DNA of 64,000 bases. Origin: an uncultured Bacillota bacterium (GTDB lineage Bacteria > Bacillota_I > Bacilli_A > RF39 > UBA660). Below, piece after piece: positions 8,495-16,111 of this stretch (positions within the stretch are counted from its first letter, which is position 1; each line of letters begins with the position of its first letter). The stretch is taken from positions 1 through 64,000 of the forward strand of contig CAUAFL010000002.1 of the NCBI GenBank assembly GCA_958428295.1, in the 5' to 3' direction. The notes beneath the pieces were generated by a model, which was not told the DNA's origin, did not search any database, and was given only the letters and a program-made list of their open reading frames with translations. Both the position numbers and the translations under genes were made by a program.

Positions 8495-9386
8495 AATGGC
8501 TGAATTGTTAGGAGAGAAAGTAGCCGTCAAAAAGTATAGTTATAGGAAGGATCTGAAATTATTAGATGTTGGGGATCAGCAATTATTAGTGAAACCAAAA
8601 AAGCGCTATGACCTAGAGGCGGTCTATCGCTATTTGGAGGATCATCATGTGACAAATTATTTGCCACCGTTACAAATGACGGATAAAGAGGTGTTATTTC
8701 CTTATTTACCCGCTTCTCTTTTGACGAAAGATGAGTTAGCGAAAAAGCTAGTTTATAATTTAAGCGTGTGGCAGAGTAAGACGACGGTTCATCAGCGTTT
8801 GGATGTTGATGAAATTAAGACCATTTATGAGGAAAAGCATAAAATGATTGAGTATTTGGTATCCTATTATCGTGATTTAAGCGATTTAGTTGACACTAAG
8901 GTTTATATGGCGCCTAGTGAGTATTATTTTGCGAGGAATAATAGTATTCTTTTTGCGGCCTTACAGTATGCTTCCTCGTTACTAGAAACATGGTATGAAA
9001 AAATAAAGGTCCAAAAAAATTATCGTAAAACGTATTGCCACGGTAAATGTCAATTGGATCATTTTCTAGCCAATGATAATGGGTATTTTATTAGTTTAGA
9101 ACAGGCCCATTTGGGAGATGTAACAGAGGATTTTGTGCATTTTTATAAGCAGAATTATAAAGATGTTGATATGAGTTCTACCTTTCAATTGTATCAGCAT
9201 AAATATCCCTTTACGGAAGAAGAAAAACTTTTTTTCTATTTATCCCTTGTTTTACCTACGACCGTAGAATTATATCCCTCCTCTCTTACAAAAACGAAAG
9301 AGTTAGTTAACTTTTTTGAGGAAATGAAAATGACGAGTGAATTTTTATTAGAACAAGAGAAGCAAAACCAGGAGCACCAGCATTAA
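8487..9386 (+). CDS. ysxE: YsxE/CotS-family spore coat protein (kinase-like fold)
   Basis: A 299-residue protein of the CotS/YsxE family, which shares the aminoglycoside-phosphotransferase/choline-kinase fold. Features seen are an N-terminal ATP-lobe-like region (DVGDQQLLVKPKKRYDLEAV) and a catalytic-loop-like stretch, CHGKCQLDHFLA, near residue 187. The second half ends in a helical C-terminus. In classical kinases the loop is H-G-D-x-H-x-x-N; here it reads H-G-K-C-Q-L-D-H, so the catalytic Asp is not in place and the protein may be structural. It overlaps spoVID by 8 bases, the same order as in Bacillus. No strong Shine-Dalgarno precedes the start; an alternative ATG lies at 8496. Expression is probably sporulation-specific. 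Confidence 0.8.
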   Translation: MLRMAELLGEKVAVKKYSYRKDLKLLDVGDQQLLVKPKKRYDLEAVYRYLEDHHVTNYLPPLQMTDKEVLFPYLPASLLTKDELAKKLVYNLSVWQSKTTVHQRLDVDEIKTIYEEKHKMIEYLVSYYRDLSDLVDTKVYMAPSEYYFARNNSILFAALQYASSLLETWYEKIKVQKNYRKTYCHGKCQLDHFLANDNGYFISLEQAHLGDVTEDFVHFYKQNYKDVDMSSTFQLYQHKYPFTEEEKLFFYLSLVLPTTVELYPSSLTKTKELVNFFEEMKMTSEFLLEQEKQNQEHQH

Positions 9387-9569
9387 TAATTCCACTAATA
9401 ATAAGATGGCATTTAGCCTTGTGACAATAAAAATTAACAATAAAGCTTGGTACATGATAATGATGATTAAAGAAGCAATGAAACCTAAGTAGAAAAGGCT
9501 AGTTCTTCTTTTTTGTTTGCAGTAGTTACAGCGACAGAAAAAATTGTGTTTATTTCCTTTGAATTTCAT
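9348..9569 (-). CDS. Possible small membrane protein with an N-terminal Cys cluster
   Basis: A 73-residue reading frame opposite the intergenic space between ysxE and the Fur-type gene, overlapping the ysxE end by 39 bases tail to tail. The first 25 residues are basic and carry CRCNYCKQKRR, a C-x-C-x-x-C cluster. The rest is one long or two short hydrophobic helices ending in a run of Leu/Val. On the minus strand AGGTGA lies 6 bases before ATG 9569; a GTG 9 bases upstream is the alternative. It explains an otherwise empty 220-base gap. The low-complexity hydrophobic tail means it could be a chance frame. Confidence 0.4.
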   Translation of the reverse strand: MKFKGNKHNFFCRCNYCKQKRRTSLFYLGFIASLIIIIMYQALLLIFIVTRLNAILLLVELLMLVLLVLLLLF

Positions 9570-9609
9570 GGTCTTCACCTATGATAGTGTATGTTTTTGT
9601 GAAAATATG

Positions 9610-9638
9610 TTGACTTTTATAGAAAAGTTGGCTATACT
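9610..9638 (+). promoter_or_regulatory. SigA-type promoter of the Fur/hydrogenase-like/rubrerythrin cassette
   Basis: TTGACT (9610-9615) and TATACT (9633-9638) with an exact 17-base spacer, 35 bases before the regulator ATG. The Fur-box-like palindrome begins 4 bases after the -10, so it covers the expected transcription start. Confidence 0.85.
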
Positions 9639-9641
9639 TTA

Positions 9642-9660
9642 ATTGATAATGATTATCAAT
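9642..9660 (+). promoter_or_regulatory. Fur-box operator (7-1-7 consensus)
   Basis: ATTGATAATGATTATCAAT is a perfect 9-1-9 inverted repeat centred on G9651. Its core TGATAATGATTATCA equals the Bacillus Fur 7-1-7 consensus TGATAAT-N-ATTATCA. It differs from the PerR box (TTATAAT-N-ATTATAA) at the outer C/G positions, so iron-type Fur control is favoured over PerR. Its place over the start point predicts repression by blocking initiation. Confidence 0.85.
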
Positions 9661-9672
9661 AAAGGAAAGATT

Positions 9673-10062
9673 ATGGAACGACAAACAAAACAGCAAAAAC
9701 AAATTTTTGCCGTATTAAAGAATTGCAAATGTCATCCAACTTTGAAAGAGTTGACAGAGCTGGTAGCTTCCTCTTACCCGGCGATTGGACAGGCGACGAT
9801 TTATCGGACGGTGAAACGATTAGTAGAAAAAGGACTCGTCGAAAGATTACCAGCACAAGGGCAGATTTATCGTTATGATGTCAATGTCGATCATTATCAT
9901 TTTCAATGTCTTCGTTGTGGTCATCTTGAGGATATTTATTTAGATAAGGGTATGGTTAATGAGTTAGTGTCATCCTTACCGGATCATGACATTCAAAGAA
10001 CGGAGATTTTGTTCAGTGGACTTTGTCAACGCTGTAAGGAGAAAGATGAAAAGAAAATGTAG
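9673..10062 (+). CDS. Fur-family metalloregulator (Fur or PerR type)
   Basis: A 129-residue repressor. The winged-helix half contains HPTLKELTELV and the recognition helix AIGQATIYRTVKRLVEKGLV. The dimerisation half contains the metal-binding HYHFQCLRCGHLEDI (HxH plus CxxC), and a second CxxC (CQRC) near the C-terminus completes the structural zinc site. ATG 9673 is chosen because AAAGGAAAG precedes it; the longer frame from 9643 would translate the operator itself. The Fur-consensus box in its promoter predicts autoregulation by the iron-sensing form. Residue differences between Fur and PerR cannot be settled by eye. It overlaps the next gene by 17 bases, so the regulator and the hydrogenase-like protein are made from one transcript. 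Confidence 0.9.
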   Translation: MERQTKQQKQIFAVLKNCKCHPTLKELTELVASSYPAIGQATIYRTVKRLVEKGLVERLPAQGQIYRYDVNVDHYHFQCLRCGHLEDIYLDKGMVNELVSSLPDHDIQRTEILFSGLCQRCKEKDEKKM

Positions 10063-11488
10063 TTTATGTCACCAAATTTACGAATATGCCTCTCATTATA
10101 CTGGTAATTGTCTAAGTTGCGGTGCTCCTTTTAAATTTTTAGAAGTAGTGGAAGAGAAGACGGTTAGTTTAAAAAATGTAGTGCGCTTGGATCCTAGCAA
10201 TGTAGCCATTGAACGAATTGTTGAAAAGTGCATTGATTGTGGTCGTTGTCGCAGTGTTTGTGAAAAACTAGTGGGTATTTACTATGATGATAAGAAAGCC
10301 CAAGAGGCAATTTGTATTCATTGTGGGCAGTGTATTCAAAATTGTCCTGTGGGTGCTTTAGTGCCACGCTATCACTATAAGAGGGTATTAAATTACCTTC
10401 ATGACACCGATAAGATTGTGACGATTTCCATAGCACCGGCTGTTCGAGTATCAATTGGAGAGGCTTTTGGAATGGCTCCTGGTACTTTTGTCGAACAACA
10501 ATTAGTTGGTTCGTTAAAACAATGTGGGTTTGATTATGTATTTGATGTTACCTTTGGTGCTGATATGACAATTATGGAAGAAGCTTGGGAATTATTGGAG
10601 CGTCTTAAACAAAAACAATCCCTTCCTATGTTTACTAGTTGTTGTCCAGCTTGGGTAAAGTATTTGGAAATTTATCATCCTACGTTATTAGAACATTTGT
10701 CTACTACTAAAAGTCCCGTGGCAATTCAGAGTACTTTGTTAAATTCTTATTTTTTAGAAATGAAGAATATAAAAAAACAGGATATTATTCATGTAGTGGT
10801 AGTTCCTTGTACTGCTAAAAAGTTTGAAATTACAAGACAGTCGGACGGTATGGATATAGCGATTACTACCAGTGAGTTATCACTTCTATTAAAAGAAAGT
10901 GGTATTTCTCTTAAAAAAGTGAAAGAGACAGCTTTCGATAAGTTATTAGGAAAAGGTAGTGGAGCTGGAACTATTTTTGGTAGTAGTGGAGGCGTTTTAG
11001 AGGCTGCTTTACGAACGGCTTATTACTTTGCTACTAATCAGGCTCCGCCTCCTGCATTTCTTAACTTTAAAGAGGTTCGTGGTACTCCTGGTTTGAAGGA
11101 AGCAACGGTTGTGCTTGCTGGTACCACTTTGCGTGTAGCGGCTATTTATGGCTTACCTCTTGTAGAACCAATTTTACAAGCCTTAGAGCGAGGAGAGTGC
11201 CCCTATGATTTTATAGAGGTTATGAATTGCCCTCTTGGATGTGTTGGCGGGGGTGGACAAATTTTAGGTGTGGTCAGTCAACAATTAGCAGTTGCTTCTA
11301 AGAGAAGCTTGAGCTTGTATCAGGACGATATTCGTAGTATGATACATAGTAGTTATGAAAATGAAGAAGTTAAAGAAGTTTATCGTAGCTATTTTATTTG
11401 TCCAGGAAGTAGAAAAGCACGCTGCCAATTGCATACCAGTTATCAAGATAGAAGTGCTATATTAGGAGACCCGGTCTCTTTAATATAA
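10046..11488 (+). CDS. [FeFe]-hydrogenase-like iron-sulfur protein with N-terminal zinc-ribbon
   Basis: A 480-residue protein. Residues 5-25 hold two CxxC pairs (C5/C8, C22/C25), a rubredoxin- or zinc-ribbon-like knuckle. Two [4Fe-4S] ferredoxin motifs follow (C62-65-68-72 and C90-93-96-100). The H-cluster domain shows L1 TSCCPAW (C199 proton relay, C200 ligand), L2 VPCTAKKFE (C255) and L3 EVMNCPLGCVGGGGQ (C395, C399). All cluster Cys are present, but L2 starts with Val where catalytic enzymes usually have Met. It could evolve or take up H2, or act as a sensory or redox H-domain. No HydE/F/G maturases are in the window. ATG 10046 follows AAGGAG and overlaps the regulator; the longer in-frame start at 9986 is rejected. 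It is predicted to be under Fur-box control together with rubrerythrin. Confidence 0.9.
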   Translation: MKRKCSLCHQIYEYASHYTGNCLSCGAPFKFLEVVEEKTVSLKNVVRLDPSNVAIERIVEKCIDCGRCRSVCEKLVGIYYDDKKAQEAICIHCGQCIQNCPVGALVPRYHYKRVLNYLHDTDKIVTISIAPAVRVSIGEAFGMAPGTFVEQQLVGSLKQCGFDYVFDVTFGADMTIMEEAWELLERLKQKQSLPMFTSCCPAWVKYLEIYHPTLLEHLSTTKSPVAIQSTLLNSYFLEMKNIKKQDIIHVVVVPCTAKKFEITRQSDGMDIAITTSELSLLLKESGISLKKVKETAFDKLLGKGSGAGTIFGSSGGVLEAALRTAYYFATNQAPPPAFLNFKEVRGTPGLKEATVVLAGTTLRVAAIYGLPLVEPILQALERGECPYDFIEVMNCPLGCVGGGGQILGVVSQQLAVASKRSLSLYQDDIRSMIHSSYENEEVKEVYRSYFICPGSRKARCQLHTSYQDRSAILGDPVSLI

Positions 11489-11521
11489 ATAAATCAGTAA
11501 GTAGAAAGAAGGAGAAAATTA

Positions 11522-12067
11522 ATGATGGAATTAAAAGGAAGTAAAACAGAACAAAATTTAATGACTGCTTTTGCAGGAGAAAGTCAGGCACGAAATAAGT
11601 ATACGTATTATGCTTCAAAGGCTAGAAAAGATGGTTATGAACAGATTGCTGCCATTTTTGAAGAGACTGCTAATAATGAAAAAGAACATGCTAAATTATG
11701 GTTTAAAGAACTTCATGGTGGCGATATTGCCGATACGATGACCAATCTTGAAGATGCTGCCGCAGGAGAGAATTATGAGTGGACCGATATGTATAAAGAG
11801 TTTGCTGAAACAGCGAAAGAAGAAGGATTTCAACGTTTAGCATTCTTATTTGAGAGTGTTGCTAAAATCGAAAAAGAACATGAAGAGCGATATTTAACCC
11901 TATTACAAAATGTTAAGGATGATAAAGTATTTCATAAAGATGGTGATAAAATTTGGGTTTGTCGTAATTGCGGTCATGTCTATGTTGGCAGTGATGCCCT
12001 TGAAGTTTGTCCGGTATGTAATCATCCTAGAAGTTTTATGGAAGTTAAAGCAGATAATTATCAATAA
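11522..12067 (+). CDS. rbr: Rubrerythrin
   Basis: A 181-residue peroxide-scavenging protein. The N-terminal four-helix domain has the di-iron ligands in ESQARNKY, ETANNEKEHA and the later FESVAKIEKEHEERY segment. The C-terminal rubredoxin domain has two Cys pairs, CRNCGHVY and CPVCNHP. The length is typical. In anaerobes it reduces hydrogen peroxide with electrons from rubredoxin or ferredoxin partners. It lies 33 bases after the hydrogenase-like gene, without a terminator between them, and a strong terminator follows, so regulator, hydrogenase-like protein and rubrerythrin form one unit. AAGGAG lies 7 bases before ATG 11522; a second ATG follows directly. Confidence 0.95.
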   Translation: MMELKGSKTEQNLMTAFAGESQARNKYTYYASKARKDGYEQIAAIFEETANNEKEHAKLWFKELHGGDIADTMTNLEDAAAGENYEWTDMYKEFAETAKEEGFQRLAFLFESVAKIEKEHEERYLTLLQNVKDDKVFHKDGDKIWVCRNCGHVYVGSDALEVCPVCNHPRSFMEVKADNYQ

Positions 12068-12070
12068 TTC

Positions 12071-12097
12071 AAAAAAGAGTTTCACGACTCTTTTTTT
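12071..12097 (+). terminator. Rho-independent terminator after rubrerythrin
   Basis: AAAAAAGAGT (12071-12080) pairs with ACTCTTTTTT (12087-12096) around the loop TTCACG, with an in-built T-run. It ends the Fur-type cassette. Confidence 0.85.
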
Positions 12098-12106
12098 CAT
12101 TTAAAA

Positions 12107-12130
12107 AATAATGGCCAAAAGCCATTATTT
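12107..12130 (-). terminator. Terminator of the LCP gene (possibly bidirectional)
   Basis: AATAATGGC and GCCATTATT form a perfect 9-10 base stem around CAAAA. On the minus strand the stem is followed by a T-rich run, which suits the end of the minus-strand LCP gene. Confidence 0.8.
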
Positions 12131-12135
12131 GTTTT

Positions 12136-14130
12136 CTATTCTGATGGTACGGAAGGATCGGTTTCTTCTTTTTCTGGTGGTGTTACTTCATCGGGATCGT
12201 TTTTATTATTTTCTTGATCGCCTTCCTCCTTCTTTTTGTCGTCACTTTCTTCGGGATTATCAGGAGTATTATTGGTGCTATTATTTTTATTGTTGTTAGT
12301 ACTGTTGTTATTAGGAGTATTCTTATTGCCAGATAGGGTAAGTGTGACACTACCGGAAATTAGATCGACTCGTTTACTTGCAGGTTGACTTTGACTTATT
12401 ACGGTTCCACCACTACCGACAAAGGAAACACGAACGCCATTGCGACTAGCCCAACTCCTAGCTTGACTTTCACTGTCACCGATAAAGCTTGGTAGTAGGG
12501 TGTAACTAAAACCCGTTTTGTATGGTCCAGCTCCAGTTACAGGAACTTCATAGGGTTCGTTAATTGAGAAAGAAAATTCTTTTTCCATAGTTGGCTGTTT
12601 TTGGCCTAAATTAATTTTCATCGCTTCAATAATGTCTTTTCGACTAGCAGGATTGGGTACATAGTCCCATAGGACTAATCGACTTCTTTCATCATAAATT
12701 TTTTGCCCACTACCAAGGAGATAAAGTTGCTCAATATTAATTAGGTCAGCGTCGTCTTTTTGTAGAGCATGGTTCATAATATCTTTAGCGATGTCATAAA
12801 AAGATAGGATTTGTTTTGTAGTGAAGTTAGTATCTAGATTATTGGAAATGGTATTTAAAAGATCCATTACCTGGTTGATATTCTTCATATCTTTGACTTT
12901 ATTAACGATTCCCTGTACGACAATTTGTTGGTTGAGCCCCCGATCTAAGTCTCCATTGGCTAATTGTTTTCTATTACGTGATAACACTAGAGCTTGTTCA
13001 CCATTTAGAGTTTGTAGTCCTTGTTTTACACAAACCGTTCCTTCTCGATTAGAATTATCTGTACATAAGTCTTGTGGCACTTCTACGGTAATACCACCTA
13101 ACGTGTCTACGAGACTCACTAGTCCTCTAAAGTTAATTTTGGCATAGTAATCAATAGTAACATCAAAATAATTCTCAATTGTTTGCATCATACAGTCGGT
13201 TCCATAAGCTGCGGCATGAGTGATTTTATTTTCGGCTTTATTACTCCAACAAGCAATGGGGACATAACTATCTCGTGGAATACTTAGCATTGTAGCGTTT
13301 AGGGTTTTAGGATTGAAGGTAATGAGAATTAAACTATCTCCATTAGCTACGGTGTTTTTACTTAATCCTTCATCTGTGGAGTCTACGCCCATTAATAAAA
13401 TAGTAAATGGTTCTGTAATACTTTTGCCATTAGAGGCTGTTTCTCGATGACTAGTAGAAGCTTTTAATAATTTTTTTTCTAAAGTGATAATGATTTTGGT
13501 GTCGTCACTGATGTGTTCATAAGTATCAATACTATTAAACATACTAGGATAGTCCGTTGTAATAAACATAGAATCAATGTCACCACTGTATAAATCAGCT
13601 AGCATGGTTGAATAATCATCGTATTTTTTAAAGGTGTTATCTTTTTCTTTCAAATTGTTTTCTTTAATGATCATTTGGGGAATGAGATAACCATCGGGAG
13701 AGCTCTTGTCCTTGATAATACCGATTTTTTGTTTTTTTATGGCATTTATGTCATTTGCGGGGTTGTTTTTCATGGTGATAAGACTGCTAGAGTAAGTAAC
13801 ATAAGTTTTATTAATTCCTTTGATATTGCCATAGATGAACATAATAGCCATACTTACTAGTAGATTTATTAGTAAATATAAAATCATGAATGTGGTTAAT
13901 AATTTGACTTTTTTTTCTTTATGTTTTCGTTTAGAGTGAATTTTAAAGACGATGATTAAATCAAGAACGATAAGTATGCCAATGATAATATAGCGTAATA
14001 TTTCTTCGATGGGTCCTAGTAGTAGGATATTGTATATAGTAAAAGCATTTATTAGTAGCAGTAGTATGCCAAAAATAACTAACCAAGTGCGTTTTTTCTT
14101 TGTTTCAGTAGTTTCTTTTTTCTTTTTCAT
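12136..14130 (-). CDS. LytR-CpsA-Psr family wall-polymer transferase, multi-domain
   Basis: A 664-residue membrane protein. Order of parts: basic N-terminus and about three hydrophobic segments (1-115); an extracellular segment (about 120-235) with KKQKIGIIKDKSSPDG and YDDYSTMLADLYSGDIDSMF that resembles a solute-binding-protein lobe. Next is the LCP catalytic domain (about 250-400), with FTILLMGVDST, the Arg-Asp motif SIPRDSYV and LVDTLGGITVEVP. Near 540-610 is a PASTA-like module (LLPSFIGDSESQARSWA), then an Asn/Lys/Glu/Asp-rich disordered tail. LCP enzymes attach teichoic-acid-type or capsular polymers to peptidoglycan. The minus-strand GGAGG lies between two in-frame ATGs, so the downstream ATG (14130) is the start. 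It may act on the polysaccharide made by the rhamnose operon; that link is inference. Confidence 0.9.
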   Translation of the reverse strand: MKKKKETTETKKKRTWLVIFGILLLLINAFTIYNILLLGPIEEILRYIIIGILIVLDLIIVFKIHSKRKHKEKKVKLLTTFMILYLLINLLVSMAIMFIYGNIKGINKTYVTYSSSLITMKNNPANDINAIKKQKIGIIKDKSSPDGYLIPQMIIKENNLKEKDNTFKKYDDYSTMLADLYSGDIDSMFITTDYPSMFNSIDTYEHISDDTKIIITLEKKLLKASTSHRETASNGKSITEPFTILLMGVDSTDEGLSKNTVANGDSLILITFNPKTLNATMLSIPRDSYVPIACWSNKAENKITHAAAYGTDCMMQTIENYFDVTIDYYAKINFRGLVSLVDTLGGITVEVPQDLCTDNSNREGTVCVKQGLQTLNGEQALVLSRNRKQLANGDLDRGLNQQIVVQGIVNKVKDMKNINQVMDLLNTISNNLDTNFTTKQILSFYDIAKDIMNHALQKDDADLINIEQLYLLGSGQKIYDERSRLVLWDYVPNPASRKDIIEAMKINLGQKQPTMEKEFSFSINEPYEVPVTGAGPYKTGFSYTLLPSFIGDSESQARSWASRNGVRVSFVGSGGTVISQSQPASKRVDLISGSVTLTLSGNKNTPNNNSTNNNKNNSTNNTPDNPEESDDKKKEEGDQENNKNDPDEVTPPEKEETDPSVPSE

Positions 14131-14157
14131 AACTTCCTCCATTTAGTGTACCATTCT

Positions 14158-14186
14158 ATTATAGATGATATTCTATCTTTTTTCAA
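14158..14186 (-). promoter_or_regulatory. SigA-type promoter of the LCP gene
   Basis: Read on the minus strand, TTGAAA (14186-14181) and TATAAT (14163-14158) are separated by 17 bases, 28 bases before the LCP start. Confidence 0.7.
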
Positions 14187-14240
14187 TCATTGTGCCTTTG
14201 AAAAATTTGTCAAGTTTACGATCGATTATGAGGAAAGGAC

Positions 14241-14269
14241 TTTAGTATTTACTTTTGATAGGTTATAAT
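14241..14269 (+). promoter_or_regulatory. Candidate promoter of the glucosaminidase-cohesin block
   Basis: A consensus TATAAT (14264-14269) lies 17 bases after a weak -35, TTTAGT (14241-14246), and 29 bases before the ATG. Confidence 0.5.
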
Positions 14270-14297
14270 GTATTTAGAAGGATAGGAGGTGTTAGGT

Positions 14298-16103
14298 ATG
14301 AAGCGAAAATTGTCGTTTTTGGTCGTGGTAGTAGGATTGCTTTTTTGCTTTATTCCTAATGTTTTTGCAGAAGAATATATTGTTTTAAACACCAATAAAT
14401 ACTTTCGGTCGAAACCGGGAGGAAGTTTGTTAACGGAGGCGGTGACCGATGGAGTATTATTAAGTGGTTATAAAGTAATTGTCCTTGATAAAAATACAGC
14501 TAGTGGGAATGGTTGTAAGAATTCTTGGTATAAAGTTCGTTATCATGAAAGTGAAGGCTATATTTGTTCTTCTGATCAAGTAGTGCAGGAGACTGCTTCT
14601 GTGGATATGAATGCTGACTTTGAACAGCAAATGCTTCAAAAGGGCTTTCCTAAAAGCTATTTACCATATTTAAAAGCTTTGCATCAAAAGCATCCAAATT
14701 GGACATTTAGTGCCTTACTCACTAATCTTTCTATTGATGAGGCTAGTTATAATGAGAATATTGGTGATATTTCTGTGGTGGATGGTAGTGATGAAAGTTT
14801 ACGAGCCGTAGATAGTAATGGTAATTTTATTCCTTCTAATGAGAAAGGTTGGTATATTGCTAGTCGCAGTACTGTTAAGTATTATATGGATCCACGAAAT
14901 TTCTTATCAGAAGCTTATATCTTTATGTTTGAAAATCTAGGTTATCATAGTGCTGTTCATACGCGTAAAGCGGTTGCTGGAGTAACCGCTGGGACATTTC
15001 TTGCCACTGATGAGTATTTAGATTTATTGATGAAAAGCGCTGCCACCTATCATGTTAGTCCTGTCTATTTAGCAAGTCGCATTCGTCAGGAAAAGGGGAC
15101 AACGGGTGGCCTTGGTACGGATGGGGCTCCGTTTACCTTTGCCGTTGATCAAAGTTGTTTAGCTAGTCAAGGATATCATGATAGTAGTAGTTGGAATGCT
15201 AAAAATGATTGTGGTAGTGGTTTAACTTATCAAGGTATTTATAACTTTTATAATATTGGCGCTTATAGTGCTTATCAATCAGCCGTTATTAGGGGGCTTA
15301 TCTGGGGAAATGGTGGTTTTGATGCTAGTGTGACTAGTTATTTACGACCTTGGAATAGTAAAGAAAAGGCTATTTTAGGGGGTGCTAGTTATATTGCAGA
15401 AAAATTTATTAGTAAAGGTCAACATACACTTTATTTACAACGATTTAATGTGGCACCAGGGGCAAGTTACCCAACTTACACGCATCAGTATATGACAAAT
15501 ATTAGGGCACATGCGAGTGAGGCTTATAAGATTTATCAAAGTTATCAAGCAAATGATCTATTAGAAAATGATTATGAATTTTTAATTCCTGTTTACCAAG
15601 GATTAGATGATAGTAGTAGTGAAGTGATACCTGATAGTAACGATGAAAAAGAAGAGGAAGTACCAGTGATGGCAATTTCAACAGCGCTTACGGGTCGTGG
15701 TTATAAGATTGATCAGCAATGGTTGTCTGGTATTGGTTTTAATCGCTCTATTGATACGTTAAAGAGTGATTTACGTAGTACTTATGATAAAATGCAAGTG
15801 GTTAGTTTCAAAGATAAATATGGAAATACGGCTGGTGGTAATATTGGTACAGGAGATACCTTAACTATTAGTAATGGGAAAGATACTGTTACTTATACGG
15901 CCCTTGTTTATGGTGATAATAATGGAGATGGCAAGACAACGATTTTAGATTTATTACGAGTTCAAAAGTATATTTTAGGCAGTGGTAATTTATCGGATGT
16001 TGAAGTGCGTGCTAGTGATACTAATCGGGATGGTAAGGTAAATGTGGTTGATTTATTACGTATTCAGAAACAGATTATTGGTAATATTCAAATAGAACAG
16101 TAG
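14298..16103 (+). CDS. Secreted peptidoglycan hydrolase (glucosaminidase-like) with SH3 and C-terminal dockerin
   Basis: A 601-residue exported enzyme. A signal peptide (MKRKLSFLVVVVGLLFCFIP) ends near FAEEY. An SH3b-like domain (about 30-95) precedes a glucosaminidase-like catalytic region (about 110-420). That region has YLPYLKALHQKHPNWTF, MDPRNFLSEAYIFMFENL, the substrate-loop-like SRIRQEKGTTGG and the YNFYNIGAY element common in GH73-type LytD relatives. The C-terminus carries two dockerin-I calcium repeats, DNNGDGKTTILD (from D540) and DTNRDGKVNVVD (from D574), each followed by an LLRxQK helix. The next gene encodes a membrane-tethered cohesin-like protein, so the enzyme is probably docked on the cell surface through it. 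ATG 14298, 8 bases after AGGAGG, is chosen over the GTG at 14289. Confidence 0.85.
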   Translation: MKRKLSFLVVVVGLLFCFIPNVFAEEYIVLNTNKYFRSKPGGSLLTEAVTDGVLLSGYKVIVLDKNTASGNGCKNSWYKVRYHESEGYICSSDQVVQETASVDMNADFEQQMLQKGFPKSYLPYLKALHQKHPNWTFSALLTNLSIDEASYNENIGDISVVDGSDESLRAVDSNGNFIPSNEKGWYIASRSTVKYYMDPRNFLSEAYIFMFENLGYHSAVHTRKAVAGVTAGTFLATDEYLDLLMKSAATYHVSPVYLASRIRQEKGTTGGLGTDGAPFTFAVDQSCLASQGYHDSSSWNAKNDCGSGLTYQGIYNFYNIGAYSAYQSAVIRGLIWGNGGFDASVTSYLRPWNSKEKAILGGASYIAEKFISKGQHTLYLQRFNVAPGASYPTYTHQYMTNIRAHASEAYKIYQSYQANDLLENDYEFLIPVYQGLDDSSSEVIPDSNDEKEEEVPVMAISTALTGRGYKIDQQWLSGIGFNRSIDTLKSDLRSTYDKMQVVSFKDKYGNTAGGNIGTGDTLTISNGKDTVTYTALVYGDNNGDGKTTILDLLRVQKYILGSGNLSDVEVRASDTNRDGKVNVVDLLRIQKQIIGNIQIEQ

Positions 16104-16111
16104 GTGAAAAA

